In this document: one piece after another, positions 1 through 5,173 of the stretch | Position numbering within the stretch: position 1 is the first letter of the stretch | How the letters are laid out: each line of letters starts with the position of its first letter | Position numbers and translations under genes: made by a program | The notes under the pieces: model-generated | Databases searched by the model: none | What the model saw: only the letters and a program-made list of their open reading frames with translations | What the model was told of the DNA's origin: nothing | Source of the DNA: Spirochaetota bacterium | GTDB taxonomy: Bacteria > Spirochaetota > Spirochaetia > Treponematales > UBA12059 | Direction: 5' to 3' | NCBI GenBank assembly: GCA_029565815.1 | Contig: JAKQNL010000126.1 | Span: forward strand, 1-5,173 | DNA: 5,173 nt

Positions 1-580
1 ATGCATAGGCGACGCAGCCGCCGGGTGCGGACACCGGTGGGTGCACCAGATAGCCTGCTTCGTCGATAGACCACAGCCGCCTGCCGTTCTGGGATAGGCA
101 CACGATGCGTGTTCCCGTTTGCGTGCCCAACGCCAGGAACAGCCTGCCGTCGCTACCGAATGCCGGCGCACCGGATGGTGCAGCTTCTAGCTCGAGCGTC
201 CATACAGCCTGTCCGGCCCGGTTGAGCATGGTGATGGACGATGTACCTTCTGGAACCACGGCGCGGCCGTATGGGTCGCATGCTATGAAGGCTTTGGACC
301 GTACACCCAGGTCGCGCTTGCCTATCGCAATGCCCTTGCTGGTAAGCACGTACAGGTAGCGGTTGTCGGATACGAACCACACCCGTCCGCCGCCGCATAC
401 CGGCCCGGTGCTTATGATGCCGCCGGCTGGAAAGCGGAACAGTACCTGTGCGCGGTCTGCCTCCTGTGTCGATGCTTCCTGGGCATAGACGCAGAGCCCG
501 GCGGCCAAGAAAAACACCAGCGCAGCTAGGAGCCCTAGAAGCCAGGTGATTTTTTCTTTAGCGCAGGACAAAACGCGCAT
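1..580 (-). CDS. Exported PQQ-like beta-propeller protein (3' end outside window)
   Basis: Partial gene of 193 codons, open to the left edge of the window. The start is the ATG at 578-580, preceded by GGAG four bases upstream and lying inside the end of the methyltransferase gene (23-bp overlap). Residues 1-33 form a signal peptide: a basic stretch (AKEK) then the hydrophobic core WLLGLLAALVFFLAAGL, with likely signal peptidase I cleavage after VYA (residue 33). Cys30 follows AGL, a poor lipobox, so a lipoprotein is possible but less likely. The mature part shows repeats about 40 residues apart with turn motifs of the type NRAGQAVWTLEL (120-131) and SQNGRRLWSIDE (163-174), each preceded by a strand such as DGRLFLAL. 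This is the pattern of PQQ/quinoprotein-dehydrogenase-like propeller blades. Such proteins are often periplasmic binding or scaffold proteins (BamB is one), and no catalytic function can be assigned. The fold is fairly sure and the role unknown. Confidence 0.8.
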   Translation of the reverse strand, partial: MRVLSCAKEKITWLLGLLAALVFFLAAGLCVYAQEASTQEADRAQVLFRFPAGGIISTGPVCGGGRVWFVSDNRYLYVLTSKGIAIGKRDLGVRSKAFIACDPYGRAVVPEGTSSITMLNRAGQAVWTLELEAAPSGAPAFGSDGRLFLALGTQTGTRIVCLSQNGRRLWSIDEAGYLVHPPVSAPGGCVAYA

Positions 581-1730
581 AGGACTCCAGGTGGGATGTA
601 TTTGGATAAAAGTCGTAGATGCGCACCCGCTCCAGATCGTAGCCCGCTCGGGAAAGTTCGCCCGAGTCCCTGGCAAGCGAAACGGGGTCGCACGACACAT
701 AGCCTATGCTTGCAGGCTGTGCGGATGCAAGCCAGGCTTTTACGCGCGGTGCAAGGCCTGAGCGCGGAGGGTCCACCAGCACATGGTCAAAGCGCTGTTT
801 GGCTTGAGCCGAGGAAACCCATTCCTCCATGGTGTTGGCTGCAAAATCGGCCGGCTTGCCTACGTTTGCGCATGCGTAACCGACAGCCCGCGGATCTTGC
901 TCAACGCATACCAGGCGCTCGAAGCGGTCTTTAAGGAAGGAGCCAAAAACCCCAACACCGCAGTACAAGTCCGCCGCCGTCTGACCGGACAGGCCATCCA
1001 GAACATCGGGTATCAGTTTTTCCAGCATGGTAAGGTTGCTCTGGAAGAAACCGCGTATATGGAAGCGTATGGATTTACCAAGCAAGCTTATGCTTATGTC
1101 CGTGTCCGGTCCTTCCACGTGCGCGCTGTACCCGTCTTGTCCGAATACAATGAAGCGGTCTTTGCCGGCCATGTACGGCTTGAGTTTTTGCCACGCCGCG
1201 TCGCCCGATACCGACTGGGTAAGCCATTCGTTGATAGGGCCGGCAAGTATGGGGCAGGAGTCTAGCGCTATGATGTCGTTGGACAGCCGCTTCGCATAGC
1301 CAATCTTTTTGTCCGGCCCAAAATGAAATTGCGCCCGGTTTCGGTATGCATCCTTTGGCCCGCGTACCATCGCAGCCTGTATTCCGGACAGCCCGCCTGA
1401 CCTGCGGAACGCATCAGCCAGTATTCGTTCCTTGACGGAACACTGTGCGTCATAGGACAGGTGCATAAGATTGCAGCCGCCGCACTGGCCGTACAGCTTG
1501 CAGGGCGCCTCCACCCGGTCCGGCGACGGCTGCACGAGGCTGAGCAGTTCGGCGCGCATAAAATCCGGCTTGTCCTGCCGTACCTGCGCGACTATGCGCT
1601 CGCCGGGAGCGGTAAGCGGAACAAAAACGGCCTTGCCTTGGTAAAACCCCAGGCCGTCGCCGCCCGCGCTGATAAGGTCTATGCTTAGTTCTAGTGTAGC
1701 GTTGCCCGAAGCCTGGTTTTTTCCGCTCAT
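558..1730 (-). CDS. 23S rRNA (uracil-5-)-methyltransferase, RlmC/RlmD type (TrmA/RumA family, Fe-S)
   Basis: A 390-residue SAM-dependent enzyme that makes 5-methyluridine in RNA, acting in the cytoplasm. A TRAM RNA-binding domain occupies about residues 10-65. A [4Fe-4S] cluster signature follows: Cys77, Cys83, Cys86 (C-x5-C-x2-C) and Cys159 (DSCP). The catalytic domain has FFQSN (228-232), the SAM loop DLYCGVGVFG (254-263), the acidic residue in VEQD (Glu277), the DPPRSGL motif (320-326), the nucleophile Cys347 in VSCDP, and the C-terminal FYPNTSHLES with the probable general base Glu382. All key residues are present and the length is near the family norm. The iron-sulfur cysteines argue against TrmA and for RlmC, RlmD or the dual-specificity RlmCD, but which uridine is modified cannot be read from the sequence. 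The ATG start overlaps the upstream stop as ATGA and has only a weak, distant AAGG, so translation is probably coupled to the upstream gene. Confidence 0.95.
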   Translation of the reverse strand: MSGKNQASGNATLELSIDLISAGGDGLGFYQGKAVFVPLTAPGERIVAQVRQDKPDFMRAELLSLVQPSPDRVEAPCKLYGQCGGCNLMHLSYDAQCSVKERILADAFRRSGGLSGIQAAMVRGPKDAYRNRAQFHFGPDKKIGYAKRLSNDIIALDSCPILAGPINEWLTQSVSGDAAWQKLKPYMAGKDRFIVFGQDGYSAHVEGPDTDISISLLGKSIRFHIRGFFQSNLTMLEKLIPDVLDGLSGQTAADLYCGVGVFGSFLKDRFERLVCVEQDPRAVGYACANVGKPADFAANTMEEWVSSAQAKQRFDHVLVDPPRSGLAPRVKAWLASAQPASIGYVSCDPVSLARDSGELSRAGYDLERVRIYDFYPNTSHLESYARFVLR

Positions 1731-3643
1731 CGTTTTAATACCTTAACCATATAGAGCCGGATGTATTCTTCCAGCGCAGAATGGTTGCGAATTTTTAGAA
1801 GATTGGGCGTATCTGCCAGGTTTGCTGCCATGGTTTTTACCCGGTCCGGGGTAAAGGACGATGGCTTCATGGAACGCAACGCGCCGCGCAGGTAGTCGCG
1901 CACCAGCGAGTTGATGTCTTCGGTAAGATTTGCCTTGGCTCGTAAGTCTAGGAGCGTATTCCAGCGTTCGGCTAATAGCCCCAGGTATTCTTCCAGTTTG
2001 TAGCCGCTGGGCAAAAAAGATTTTTCCGCGTTTGCCGCTGCAAGTGAAAAGTCCGTTGCTCGGGCGTTACCCGCTGTCTTGGACTGGTCCTTTTCACCTT
2101 CGTCGGCGCGTATGGCCTTGGTAAGCGCACGGGTGCGCTCGGCTTTCTTTTTTGCGGAACGCTTCCACAGGGCCATGATCCAGGAAAACACCGGGATGGT
2201 ATACCACAGGGGGAGCATCATGCGGACATCGGTGAGTAAGCGTTTTCGGTTCAGGTCCAACAGCACATCCATGCCGGCGGTGCGGGAATTACCGAACCAG
2301 CGCTCCAGGGACTGGTCGCCTGCCTTATCGGAAGCGGCAAGCACCGCAGGAGCCAGGCGGGCATCCAGCACGGCGGACAGCACCGGAGCCATTTTGCCCA
2401 GGCGCGCTCGCAGGTCATCGCGGAAGGCTGCATCATCGTTCATCGCGTCCAGCGTTTCAAAATTGAGCAGCACATCCTGCCAGTCACGCGTAATGGCCGT
2501 CCGTACGGCTGGGCGGGCGTCGGACAGTGCTTTTACCAGGTAGGGCAAGAGCTTGTCCCTGACGATAAACAGGCTGCGCACCGGGCTTACGGGCACGATG
2601 AGCAGTTTGGGTAGTGTCGTCCCATCGTTGGCTGTGGTTGCGTCCGCAAGCCATGCTTCCAGCTCTTCCCGCGTGTACTTGCCCAAGAACGGTCGGCCCT
2701 GGGAATCGCGGAAGTCCGTGATGTCCTGCATGCTGTACAGGTATGGTGCTTTGGCAAGCAAAAGCTCCAGGGACTTGAATGCGGATTCCCTATCCTGTTC
2801 GCGCTGTGCGTGGCCCTTGTAGTAGTTATTGTACACATCGATGAGGTACGCGGCTTGCCACACAGATATGTCCTCGGGTGTCGGGTCGCCTTTGCCGGAC
2901 AGGTCCTTTTTGACAGCGCTGGACAGGTATGCCCAGAACGGATAGACAAAATCGCTCTTGCCGGATTTCATAGCCTCAAGCGTGTCAAAGGGCTTGATCA
3001 TGATAGAAACAAGCGTTTCTTTCAGTTGCAGTTCCTTGCCGGCAAGCGCGCCAAGGAGCCTCTGCTGGATAAAGTCCTTGTTTGCGCCTTTGCGCAGGTA
3101 GTGGCGTATTTTGAGTATCGCGTATTCAAGAAGCTTGTCGCTCACCGCTACCGACAGTATGACTATGCTCCGTAGGCCTTCCGGAAACATGATGCGGTAC
3201 AGGAGGGCCGGCCGGTCTCCCTCAAAATCGATAAGTGCGGGCAAGTCGGTGTCCACGGATACCGGCTGTATCCACTCGGAAGGCACGGACAGTTTCAGGT
3301 TAGTTTCGTCGGGAAAGGGTATATCCGGGTTTTCTTCCATGCGCCGGTATTCTTGGTACACGGCTTCGGTAAAGGCTTCCGGCAGGTAGATGCGGTCTAT
3401 CTGGTTGCCGGCCGTAAGGACGGATATGCGCTTTTCCCGCGCAAGCTGCATGAGCCGGGGGGATAGGACGCTTTCCGGGTGGATGGACAGGTCGCGGTAA
3501 AACGGATTGGTCTGGTCGTATGCCCGTGCCTGACGCTGCACAGCCTGGGCGAAAAGACGATAGTCTATAACAGAAGTTTTATTGCGGGCCGCGAATGCTT
3601 TTAGAACCTGATATACATCAAAATCAATGGCCATGGTGGGCAT
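1727..3643 (-). CDS. Conserved-looking hypothetical protein, 638 aa, function unknown
   Basis: I do not recognise this family. I chose the ATG at 3641-3643 because GGGAG lies six bases upstream. The frame stays open to a TTG at 3668-3670, which would add nine residues but has no such site. The protein is mostly charged and helical, with no signal peptide. Visible segments are an N-terminal helical part (1-105), a mixed region containing WIQPVSVDTDLPALIDFEGD (124-143), helix-rich stretches around 160-245 and 280-440, a hydrophobic, Trp-rich segment MMLPLWYTIPVFSWIMALW (475-493) directly followed by the basic KRSAKKKAERTR (494-505), a low-complexity charged linker (about 510-540), and a helical C-terminal domain (about 548-638). 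The 475-505 segment could be one membrane helix with a positive flank or a membrane-associated amphipathic helix. It is the first gene of the operon and overlaps the methyltransferase gene by 4 bp. Coding is certain from its length and operon packing. No function is proposed. Confidence 0.9.
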   Translation of the reverse strand: MPTMAIDFDVYQVLKAFAARNKTSVIDYRLFAQAVQRQARAYDQTNPFYRDLSIHPESVLSPRLMQLAREKRISVLTAGNQIDRIYLPEAFTEAVYQEYRRMEENPDIPFPDETNLKLSVPSEWIQPVSVDTDLPALIDFEGDRPALLYRIMFPEGLRSIVILSVAVSDKLLEYAILKIRHYLRKGANKDFIQQRLLGALAGKELQLKETLVSIMIKPFDTLEAMKSGKSDFVYPFWAYLSSAVKKDLSGKGDPTPEDISVWQAAYLIDVYNNYYKGHAQREQDRESAFKSLELLLAKAPYLYSMQDITDFRDSQGRPFLGKYTREELEAWLADATTANDGTTLPKLLIVPVSPVRSLFIVRDKLLPYLVKALSDARPAVRTAITRDWQDVLLNFETLDAMNDDAAFRDDLRARLGKMAPVLSAVLDARLAPAVLAASDKAGDQSLERWFGNSRTAGMDVLLDLNRKRLLTDVRMMLPLWYTIPVFSWIMALWKRSAKKKAERTRALTKAIRADEGEKDQSKTAGNARATDFSLAAANAEKSFLPSGYKLEEYLGLLAERWNTLLDLRAKANLTEDINSLVRDYLRGALRSMKPSSFTPDRVKTMAANLADTPNLLKIRNHSALEEYIRLYMVKVLKR

Positions 3644-3649
3644 TGTACG

Positions 3650-3666
3650 CTCCCAAGGCGCTTGGG
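3650..3666 (-). promoter_or_regulatory. Ribosome binding site of the 638-aa gene inside a hairpin
   Basis: On the minus strand GGGAG (3650-3654) precedes the ATG at 3643 by six bases and decides that start. The same GGG is the end of the perfect 6-bp inverted repeat CCCAAG/CTTGGG (3652-3657 with 3661-3666, three-base loop). In the RNA, the 3' arm of the hairpin would partly mask the Shine-Dalgarno sequence. The pairing is seen directly; an effect on translation is inferred. Confidence 0.55.
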
Positions 3667-3684
3667 GCAAGCTAAAAGCGCTTC

Positions 3685-3720
3685 AAAAAAAACGGCCAAC
3701 GCCTTTAGGCGCGGCCGTTT
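3685..3720 (-). terminator. Rho-independent terminator after the 30-aa gene
   Basis: On the minus strand an 8-bp outer stem (AAACGGCC with GGCCGTTT, 3690-3697 and 3713-3720), a small internal loop, a 4-bp inner stem (CGCC/GGCG) and a four-base loop are followed by eight T's (complement of 3685-3692). The T-tract is on the minus-strand side only, so it acts on transcripts coming from the small gene, whose stop lies 18 bases upstream. It sits about 40 bases in front of the start of the 638-aa gene. Confidence 0.88.
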
Positions 3721-3738
3721 CGTCGCGATAGCGAACAG

Positions 3739-3831
3739 TCACTTGCGGGTCTTGTGTCGATTCTTTCTCTTCTTCTTCTTCCGCTTGTGCGTCGCTATCT
3801 TCTTGAGCTTTCGCTTTCTTCCGCAAGGCAC
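3739..3831 (-). CDS. 30-aa basic ribosomal-type microprotein (AURKAIP1/COX24 domain, bS22/mS38-like)
   Basis: A 30-codon gene with a GTG start (3829-3831) and TGA stop. The peptide begins MPCGRKRKLKKIATHKRKK and ends with KNRHKTRK; more than half of its residues are Lys or Arg. This pattern (MP-x-G-KKRK...ATHKRKKR..KNRHKK) matches what I remember of the tiny AURKAIP1/COX24-domain proteins of Bacteroidetes, related to actinobacterial bS22 and mitochondrial mS38, which bind the small ribosomal subunit. The start is supported by a perfect AAGGAG (3838-3843) six bases upstream, a well-placed promoter about 65 bases upstream, and a strong terminator just after the stop. The frame stays open upstream to an ATG at 4065, but that longer version would cross the promoter and has no comparable binding site. 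A competing ATG one base upstream in another frame ends after 12 codons. Such genes are often missed by annotation. The role in the ribosome is inferred from the family. Confidence 0.85.
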   Translation of the reverse strand: MPCGRKRKLKKIATHKRKKKKRKNRHKTRK

Positions 3832-3837
3832 ATGTAA

Positions 3838-3843
3838 CTCCTT
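3838..3843 (-). promoter_or_regulatory. Shine-Dalgarno site AAGGAG of the 30-aa gene
   Basis: Perfect AAGGAG on the minus strand, six bases before the GTG at 3829-3831. This site is the main reason for choosing the short GTG-started frame over the long ATG-started one. Just upstream is the 10-bp palindrome CGTCGCGACG (3849-3858), in the RNA leader, which could form a small structure. Confidence 0.85.
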
Positions 3844-3901
3844 ATGCCCGTCGCGACGAGATGCGCCGCACGGTACGGTCGGTTTCCGAAGATGCTGAGC
3901 G

Positions 3902-3930
3902 ATTATGCACGCATGCGTATGCTTGGTCAA
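3902..3930 (-). promoter_or_regulatory. Sigma-70-type promoter for the 30-aa gene
   Basis: On the minus strand TTGACC (3925-3930) and CATAAT (3902-3907) are separated by exactly 17 bases; each hexamer matches the consensus at five of six positions. Transcription would start near 3895, giving a leader of about 64 bases before the GTG. Immediately upstream of the -35 box lies an imperfect tandem repeat, GAGCCGATG/GAGCCGCTG (3931-3948, plus-strand sense). Confidence 0.7.
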
Positions 3931-3994
3931 GAGCCGATGGAGCCGCTGGCATAAGGCCGAGTCTGCTTGTACCGCGGTGTCGGTTTTTAAGCCC

Positions 3995-4023
3995 TTGCGT
4001 TCCAGCCCTGTATAAGCTATAAA
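3995..4023 (+). promoter_or_regulatory. Sigma-70-type promoter for cheY
   Basis: TTGCGT (3995-4000) and TATAAA (4018-4023) lie 17 bases apart, about 70 bases before the cheY start. Transcription would begin near 4030 and give a leader of about 60 bases. The leader contains a small hairpin, CGCCA/TGGCG (4045-4049 with 4054-4058). It is divergent from the promoter of the 30-aa gene, with 64 bases between the two -35 boxes. No convincing sigma-28 flagellar promoter was seen. Confidence 0.7.
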
Positions 4024-4091
4024 TTCATGAGTGTGCCCGGCTATCGCCAGTCTTGGCGGCAGCACAGGATTCCTTCGGAGCGGAGACAGCC

Positions 4092-4529
4092 ATGATCGCC
4101 AAGAGTGACATGCCCAACTTGAACGATAAGCGCCCGGAGGGCCTCAAGCCCGACGGAACTCCCTATCGCGTCCTTATCGTGGACGACTCTATGTTCATCG
4201 CAAAACAGCTCGGGCAGATACTGACCTCCGAGGGCTTTGACGTGGTAGGCACTGCCGCGGACGGCCAGGCAGGCGTGGAGAAATACAAGGAACTGGTTCC
4301 AAACATAGACCTGGTAACCATGGATATAACCATGCCGACCATGGACGGCGTTACCGCCCTGGAAAAAATACTGGCTTTTGACAAAAATGCCGTGGTTGTT
4401 ATGGTTAGCGCTTTGGGCAAGGAAGATGTGGTAAAAAAGAGCCTTATTCTTGGCGCCAAAAGCTATATCGTAAAGCCGCTGGACCGAAAAAAGGTACTTG
4501 AGCGTATTCTGTCCATACTGCGGCGCTAA
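4092..4529 (+). CDS. cheY: Chemotaxis response regulator CheY
   Basis: A 145-residue single-domain receiver protein that carries the signal from the kinase CheA to the flagellar motor switch. The receiver domain spans about residues 25-143 and has all active-site residues: the acidic pair Asp31-Asp32 (VDDS), phosphoacceptor Asp78 (MDITMPTMDG), Ser106 at the Thr/Ser switch position (MVSALGK), aromatic Tyr125 and Lys128 (VKPLD). There is no output domain. Residues 1-24 form a charged extension (NDKRPEGLKPDGTPYR) absent from enterobacterial CheY but, as I recall, present in treponemal CheY, which supports a chemotaxis role and a spirochaete origin. The ATG at 4092 is chosen because GGAGA lies five bases upstream. 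The frame extends to a TTG at 4053 without a binding site, and a later ATG at 4110 has a weaker one. Unlike the cheA-cheW-cheX-cheY operon known in treponemes, no other che gene lies directly upstream here. It is probably co-transcribed with the next gene. Confidence 0.93.
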   Translation: MIAKSDMPNLNDKRPEGLKPDGTPYRVLIVDDSMFIAKQLGQILTSEGFDVVGTAADGQAGVEKYKELVPNIDLVTMDITMPTMDGVTALEKILAFDKNAVVVMVSALGKEDVVKKSLILGAKSYIVKPLDRKKVLERILSILRR

Positions 4530-4531
4530 GC

Positions 4532-4792
4532 ATGAGCATTTTTGAAATTATCATGCTCGCTTGTTTTGGCGCAGCTTGGCCTTTTTCTATCTATAAGTCC
4601 TGGACAGCGCGGAAAACCAGCGGCAAGAGCATTTTCTTCCTCTTTGTCGTCCTGGCCGGCTATGCCGCGGGTATTATCAACAAAATACTGTACAATCCAG
4701 ACCCCGTCATGTGGATGTATGCACTTAACGCGCTTATGGTAAGTGTTGATATAGTGCTGTACTTCCGTAACCGTAGCCTGGAACGCGCCTAG
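4532..4792 (+). CDS. Small three-helix membrane protein, SemiSWEET/PQ-loop type
   Basis: An 86-residue protein with three predicted transmembrane helices at about 4-20, 34-52 and 58-77, joined by a basic loop (YKSWTARKTSGKS). Size and layout match SemiSWEET half-transporters, which dimerise to make a sugar-type transport path. Helix 1 carries Pro17 (AAWPFSIYKSW) where SemiSWEETs have the PQ motif, but here it is Pro-Phe. Helix 3 has Asn66 (YALNAL), which fits the conserved binding-site Asn, followed by LYFRNR. The usual pocket Trp of helix 2 is not visible, so the substrate may not be a sugar. I recall similar short proteins with WP-x-x-x-x-KS and LYFRN in anaerobic Firmicutes, usually annotated only as PQ-loop or SWEET-like. 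The ATG lies two bases after the cheY stop with no good Shine-Dalgarno of its own, so translation is probably coupled to cheY. Membrane location is fairly sure; transport function is inferred. Confidence 0.8.
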   Translation: MSIFEIIMLACFGAAWPFSIYKSWTARKTSGKSIFFLFVVLAGYAAGIINKILYNPDPVMWMYALNALMVSVDIVLYFRNRSLERA

Positions 4793-4806
4793 CTAGCGTT
4801 TGTAGT

Positions 4807-4848
4807 GCCCCGAAGCTTATGGGGCCTTTGCCTGGCAGCAGGCAAAGG
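4807..4848. repeat. Two adjacent hairpins in the convergent intergenic region
   Basis: GCCCC (4807-4811) pairs with GGGGC (4821-4825) around a nine-base loop. It abuts a perfect 10-bp inverted repeat CCTTTGCCTG/CAGGCAAAGG (4825-4834 with 4839-4848) with a four-base loop. Neither is followed by a T-tract, so they are not terminators themselves. In the RNA downstream of the membrane-protein gene they could stabilise the 3' end. They may also be a dispersed repeat; this window alone cannot tell. Confidence 0.6.
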
Positions 4849-4878
4849 CTCACCGCACCGGTTTCTGGATAGCCGAAT

Positions 4879-4910
4879 AAAAAACCGCCCACGCAGGGCG
4901 GTTTTTGTTT
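4879..4910. terminator. Bidirectional rho-independent terminator between cheY operon and rpmB
   Basis: AAAACCGCCC (4881-4890) pairs perfectly with the following GGGCGGTTTT (4896-4905) around the loop ACGCA. The plus strand continues as a T-rich tract (GTTTTTGTTTT), and the minus strand has T's opposite the A-run at 4879-4884. It therefore serves both convergent transcription units: the cheY/membrane-protein pair from the left and rpmB from the right. Confidence 0.92.
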
Positions 4911-4927
4911 TCCCGGAAGGGGAATAA

Positions 4928-5119
4928 TCAGACGGCTTTAACCAGCTTGTTCGCTTTCAGGCAGCGGGTGCAAATCTTTATGCTGAGGGTGGTTCCGCCT
5001 ATCATGGTTTTCATGGAAAGCAGGTTAGGGCGCCATACGCGGCGCGTGCGGTTTTTAGAGTGACTGACGGTGTTACCGAAAATGGTTTTCTTGCTGCAAA
5101 GATCGCATTGTCTGGACAT
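4928..5119 (-). CDS. rpmB: Large-subunit ribosomal protein bL28
   Basis: A 63-residue basic protein of the 50S subunit. It begins MSRQCDLCSKKTIFGNTVSHS and continues with RTRRVWRPNLLSM, the standard L28 signature (CxxC, FGN-x-VSHS, K/R-rich, PNL). Cys5/Cys8 and Cys50/Cys53 (CTRC) form the zinc-ribbon pairs of the four-cysteine form of L28; many bacteria also or instead have a cysteine-free form that helps under zinc limitation. The length is normal. The ATG at 5117-5119 has GGAGA about nine bases upstream. It is convergent with the cheY operon and shares its terminator. From memory, rpmB also lies beside the chemotaxis operon in Treponema pallidum, which fits the proposed origin, but I could not check this. 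Confidence 0.96.
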   Translation of the reverse strand: MSRQCDLCSKKTIFGNTVSHSKNRTRRVWRPNLLSMKTMIGGTTLSIKICTRCLKANKLVKAV

Positions 5120-5173
5120 ATAGGTACGTCTCCATTTCTCTGGGTTCTGAGCAGGGCAGGCCGCATGCGGCTT

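Noticed and set aside
783..1265. A 160-aa plus-strand frame
   Set aside because: It is opposite the methyltransferase gene, whose catalytic motifs are all intact; it has no recognisable motifs and no supporting signals.
2079..2543. A 154-aa plus-strand frame rich in Ser, Arg and Ala
   Set aside because: Its composition is typical of an antisense frame in GC-rich coding DNA, and it lies wholly within the 638-aa gene.
3644..3670. Nine-residue extension of the 638-aa protein from a TTG
   Set aside because: The GGGAG six bases before the ATG at 3643 fits that start much better.
3761..3785. Pyrimidine-rich tract on the plus strand, resembling a simple repeat
   Set aside because: It is explained by the Lys/Arg-rich codons of the 30-aa gene on the other strand.
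3981..4023. Possible sigma-28 flagellar promoter for cheY
   Set aside because: The match to TAAA-N15-GCCGATAA is poor in both halves, whereas a 17-base-spaced sigma-70-type promoter is clear.
3739..4065. A 108-aa minus-strand frame from an ATG at 4065
   Set aside because: Only its last 30 codons look like a protein family; the rest crosses the promoter and leader of the small gene and lacks a good ribosome binding site.
4053..4091. N-terminal extension of CheY from a TTG start
   Set aside because: The ATG at 4092 has a well-spaced GGAGA, while the TTG has none and lies in the leader hairpin.
5160..5171. Perfect 12-bp palindrome GCCGCATGCGGC upstream of rpmB
   Set aside because: It is at the window edge with no T-tract or promoter context visible, so it cannot be told apart from a chance palindrome or the end of an upstream element.

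Overview
The window looks like part of a spirochaete chromosome, most likely Treponema-like, with moderately high GC. I infer this from the CheY, which has a charged N-terminal extension ending in RPEGLKPDGTPYRVLIVDDS and a core that closely matches my memory of treponemal chemotaxis CheY proteins, and from a nearby rpmB. This is recognition from memory and no search was run. The content is chromosomal housekeeping. I see no insertion sequences, phage genes, CRISPR arrays, tRNAs or rRNAs.

Left part (1-3643), minus strand: a tightly packed three-gene operon, read right to left. It holds a 638-residue cytoplasmic or membrane-associated protein I do not recognise, an RNA (uracil-5-)-methyltransferase of the iron-sulfur RlmC/RlmD type, and an exported beta-propeller protein that runs off the left edge. 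The first two overlap by 4 bp (ATGA) and the last two by 23 bp, so translation is probably coupled. I find no convincing promoter directly in front of this operon, and the ribosome binding site of its first gene lies in a small hairpin.

Middle (3685-4091): a 30-codon minus-strand gene with a GTG start encodes a very basic peptide of the AURKAIP1/COX24 type, a family that includes tiny ribosomal proteins. It has its own promoter, Shine-Dalgarno sequence and intrinsic terminator. It is easily missed because its frame stays open far upstream. Divergent from it lies a good sigma-70-type promoter for cheY.

Right part (4092-5173): cheY is followed after 2 bp by an 86-residue three-helix membrane protein of the SemiSWEET/PQ-loop type, apparently co-transcribed. 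Downstream are two hairpins and a strong bidirectional terminator, then the convergent rpmB gene for ribosomal protein L28 (four-cysteine zinc-ribbon form) on the minus strand.

Functionally, the window combines ribosome components and rRNA or tRNA modification (the 30-aa peptide, the methyltransferase, L28) with a chemotaxis output regulator tied to a small transporter-like protein. The points most worth following are the overlooked 30-aa gene, the cheY/SemiSWEET-like pair without cheA, cheW or cheX directly upstream, and the unexplained expression signals and function of the 638-aa gene.
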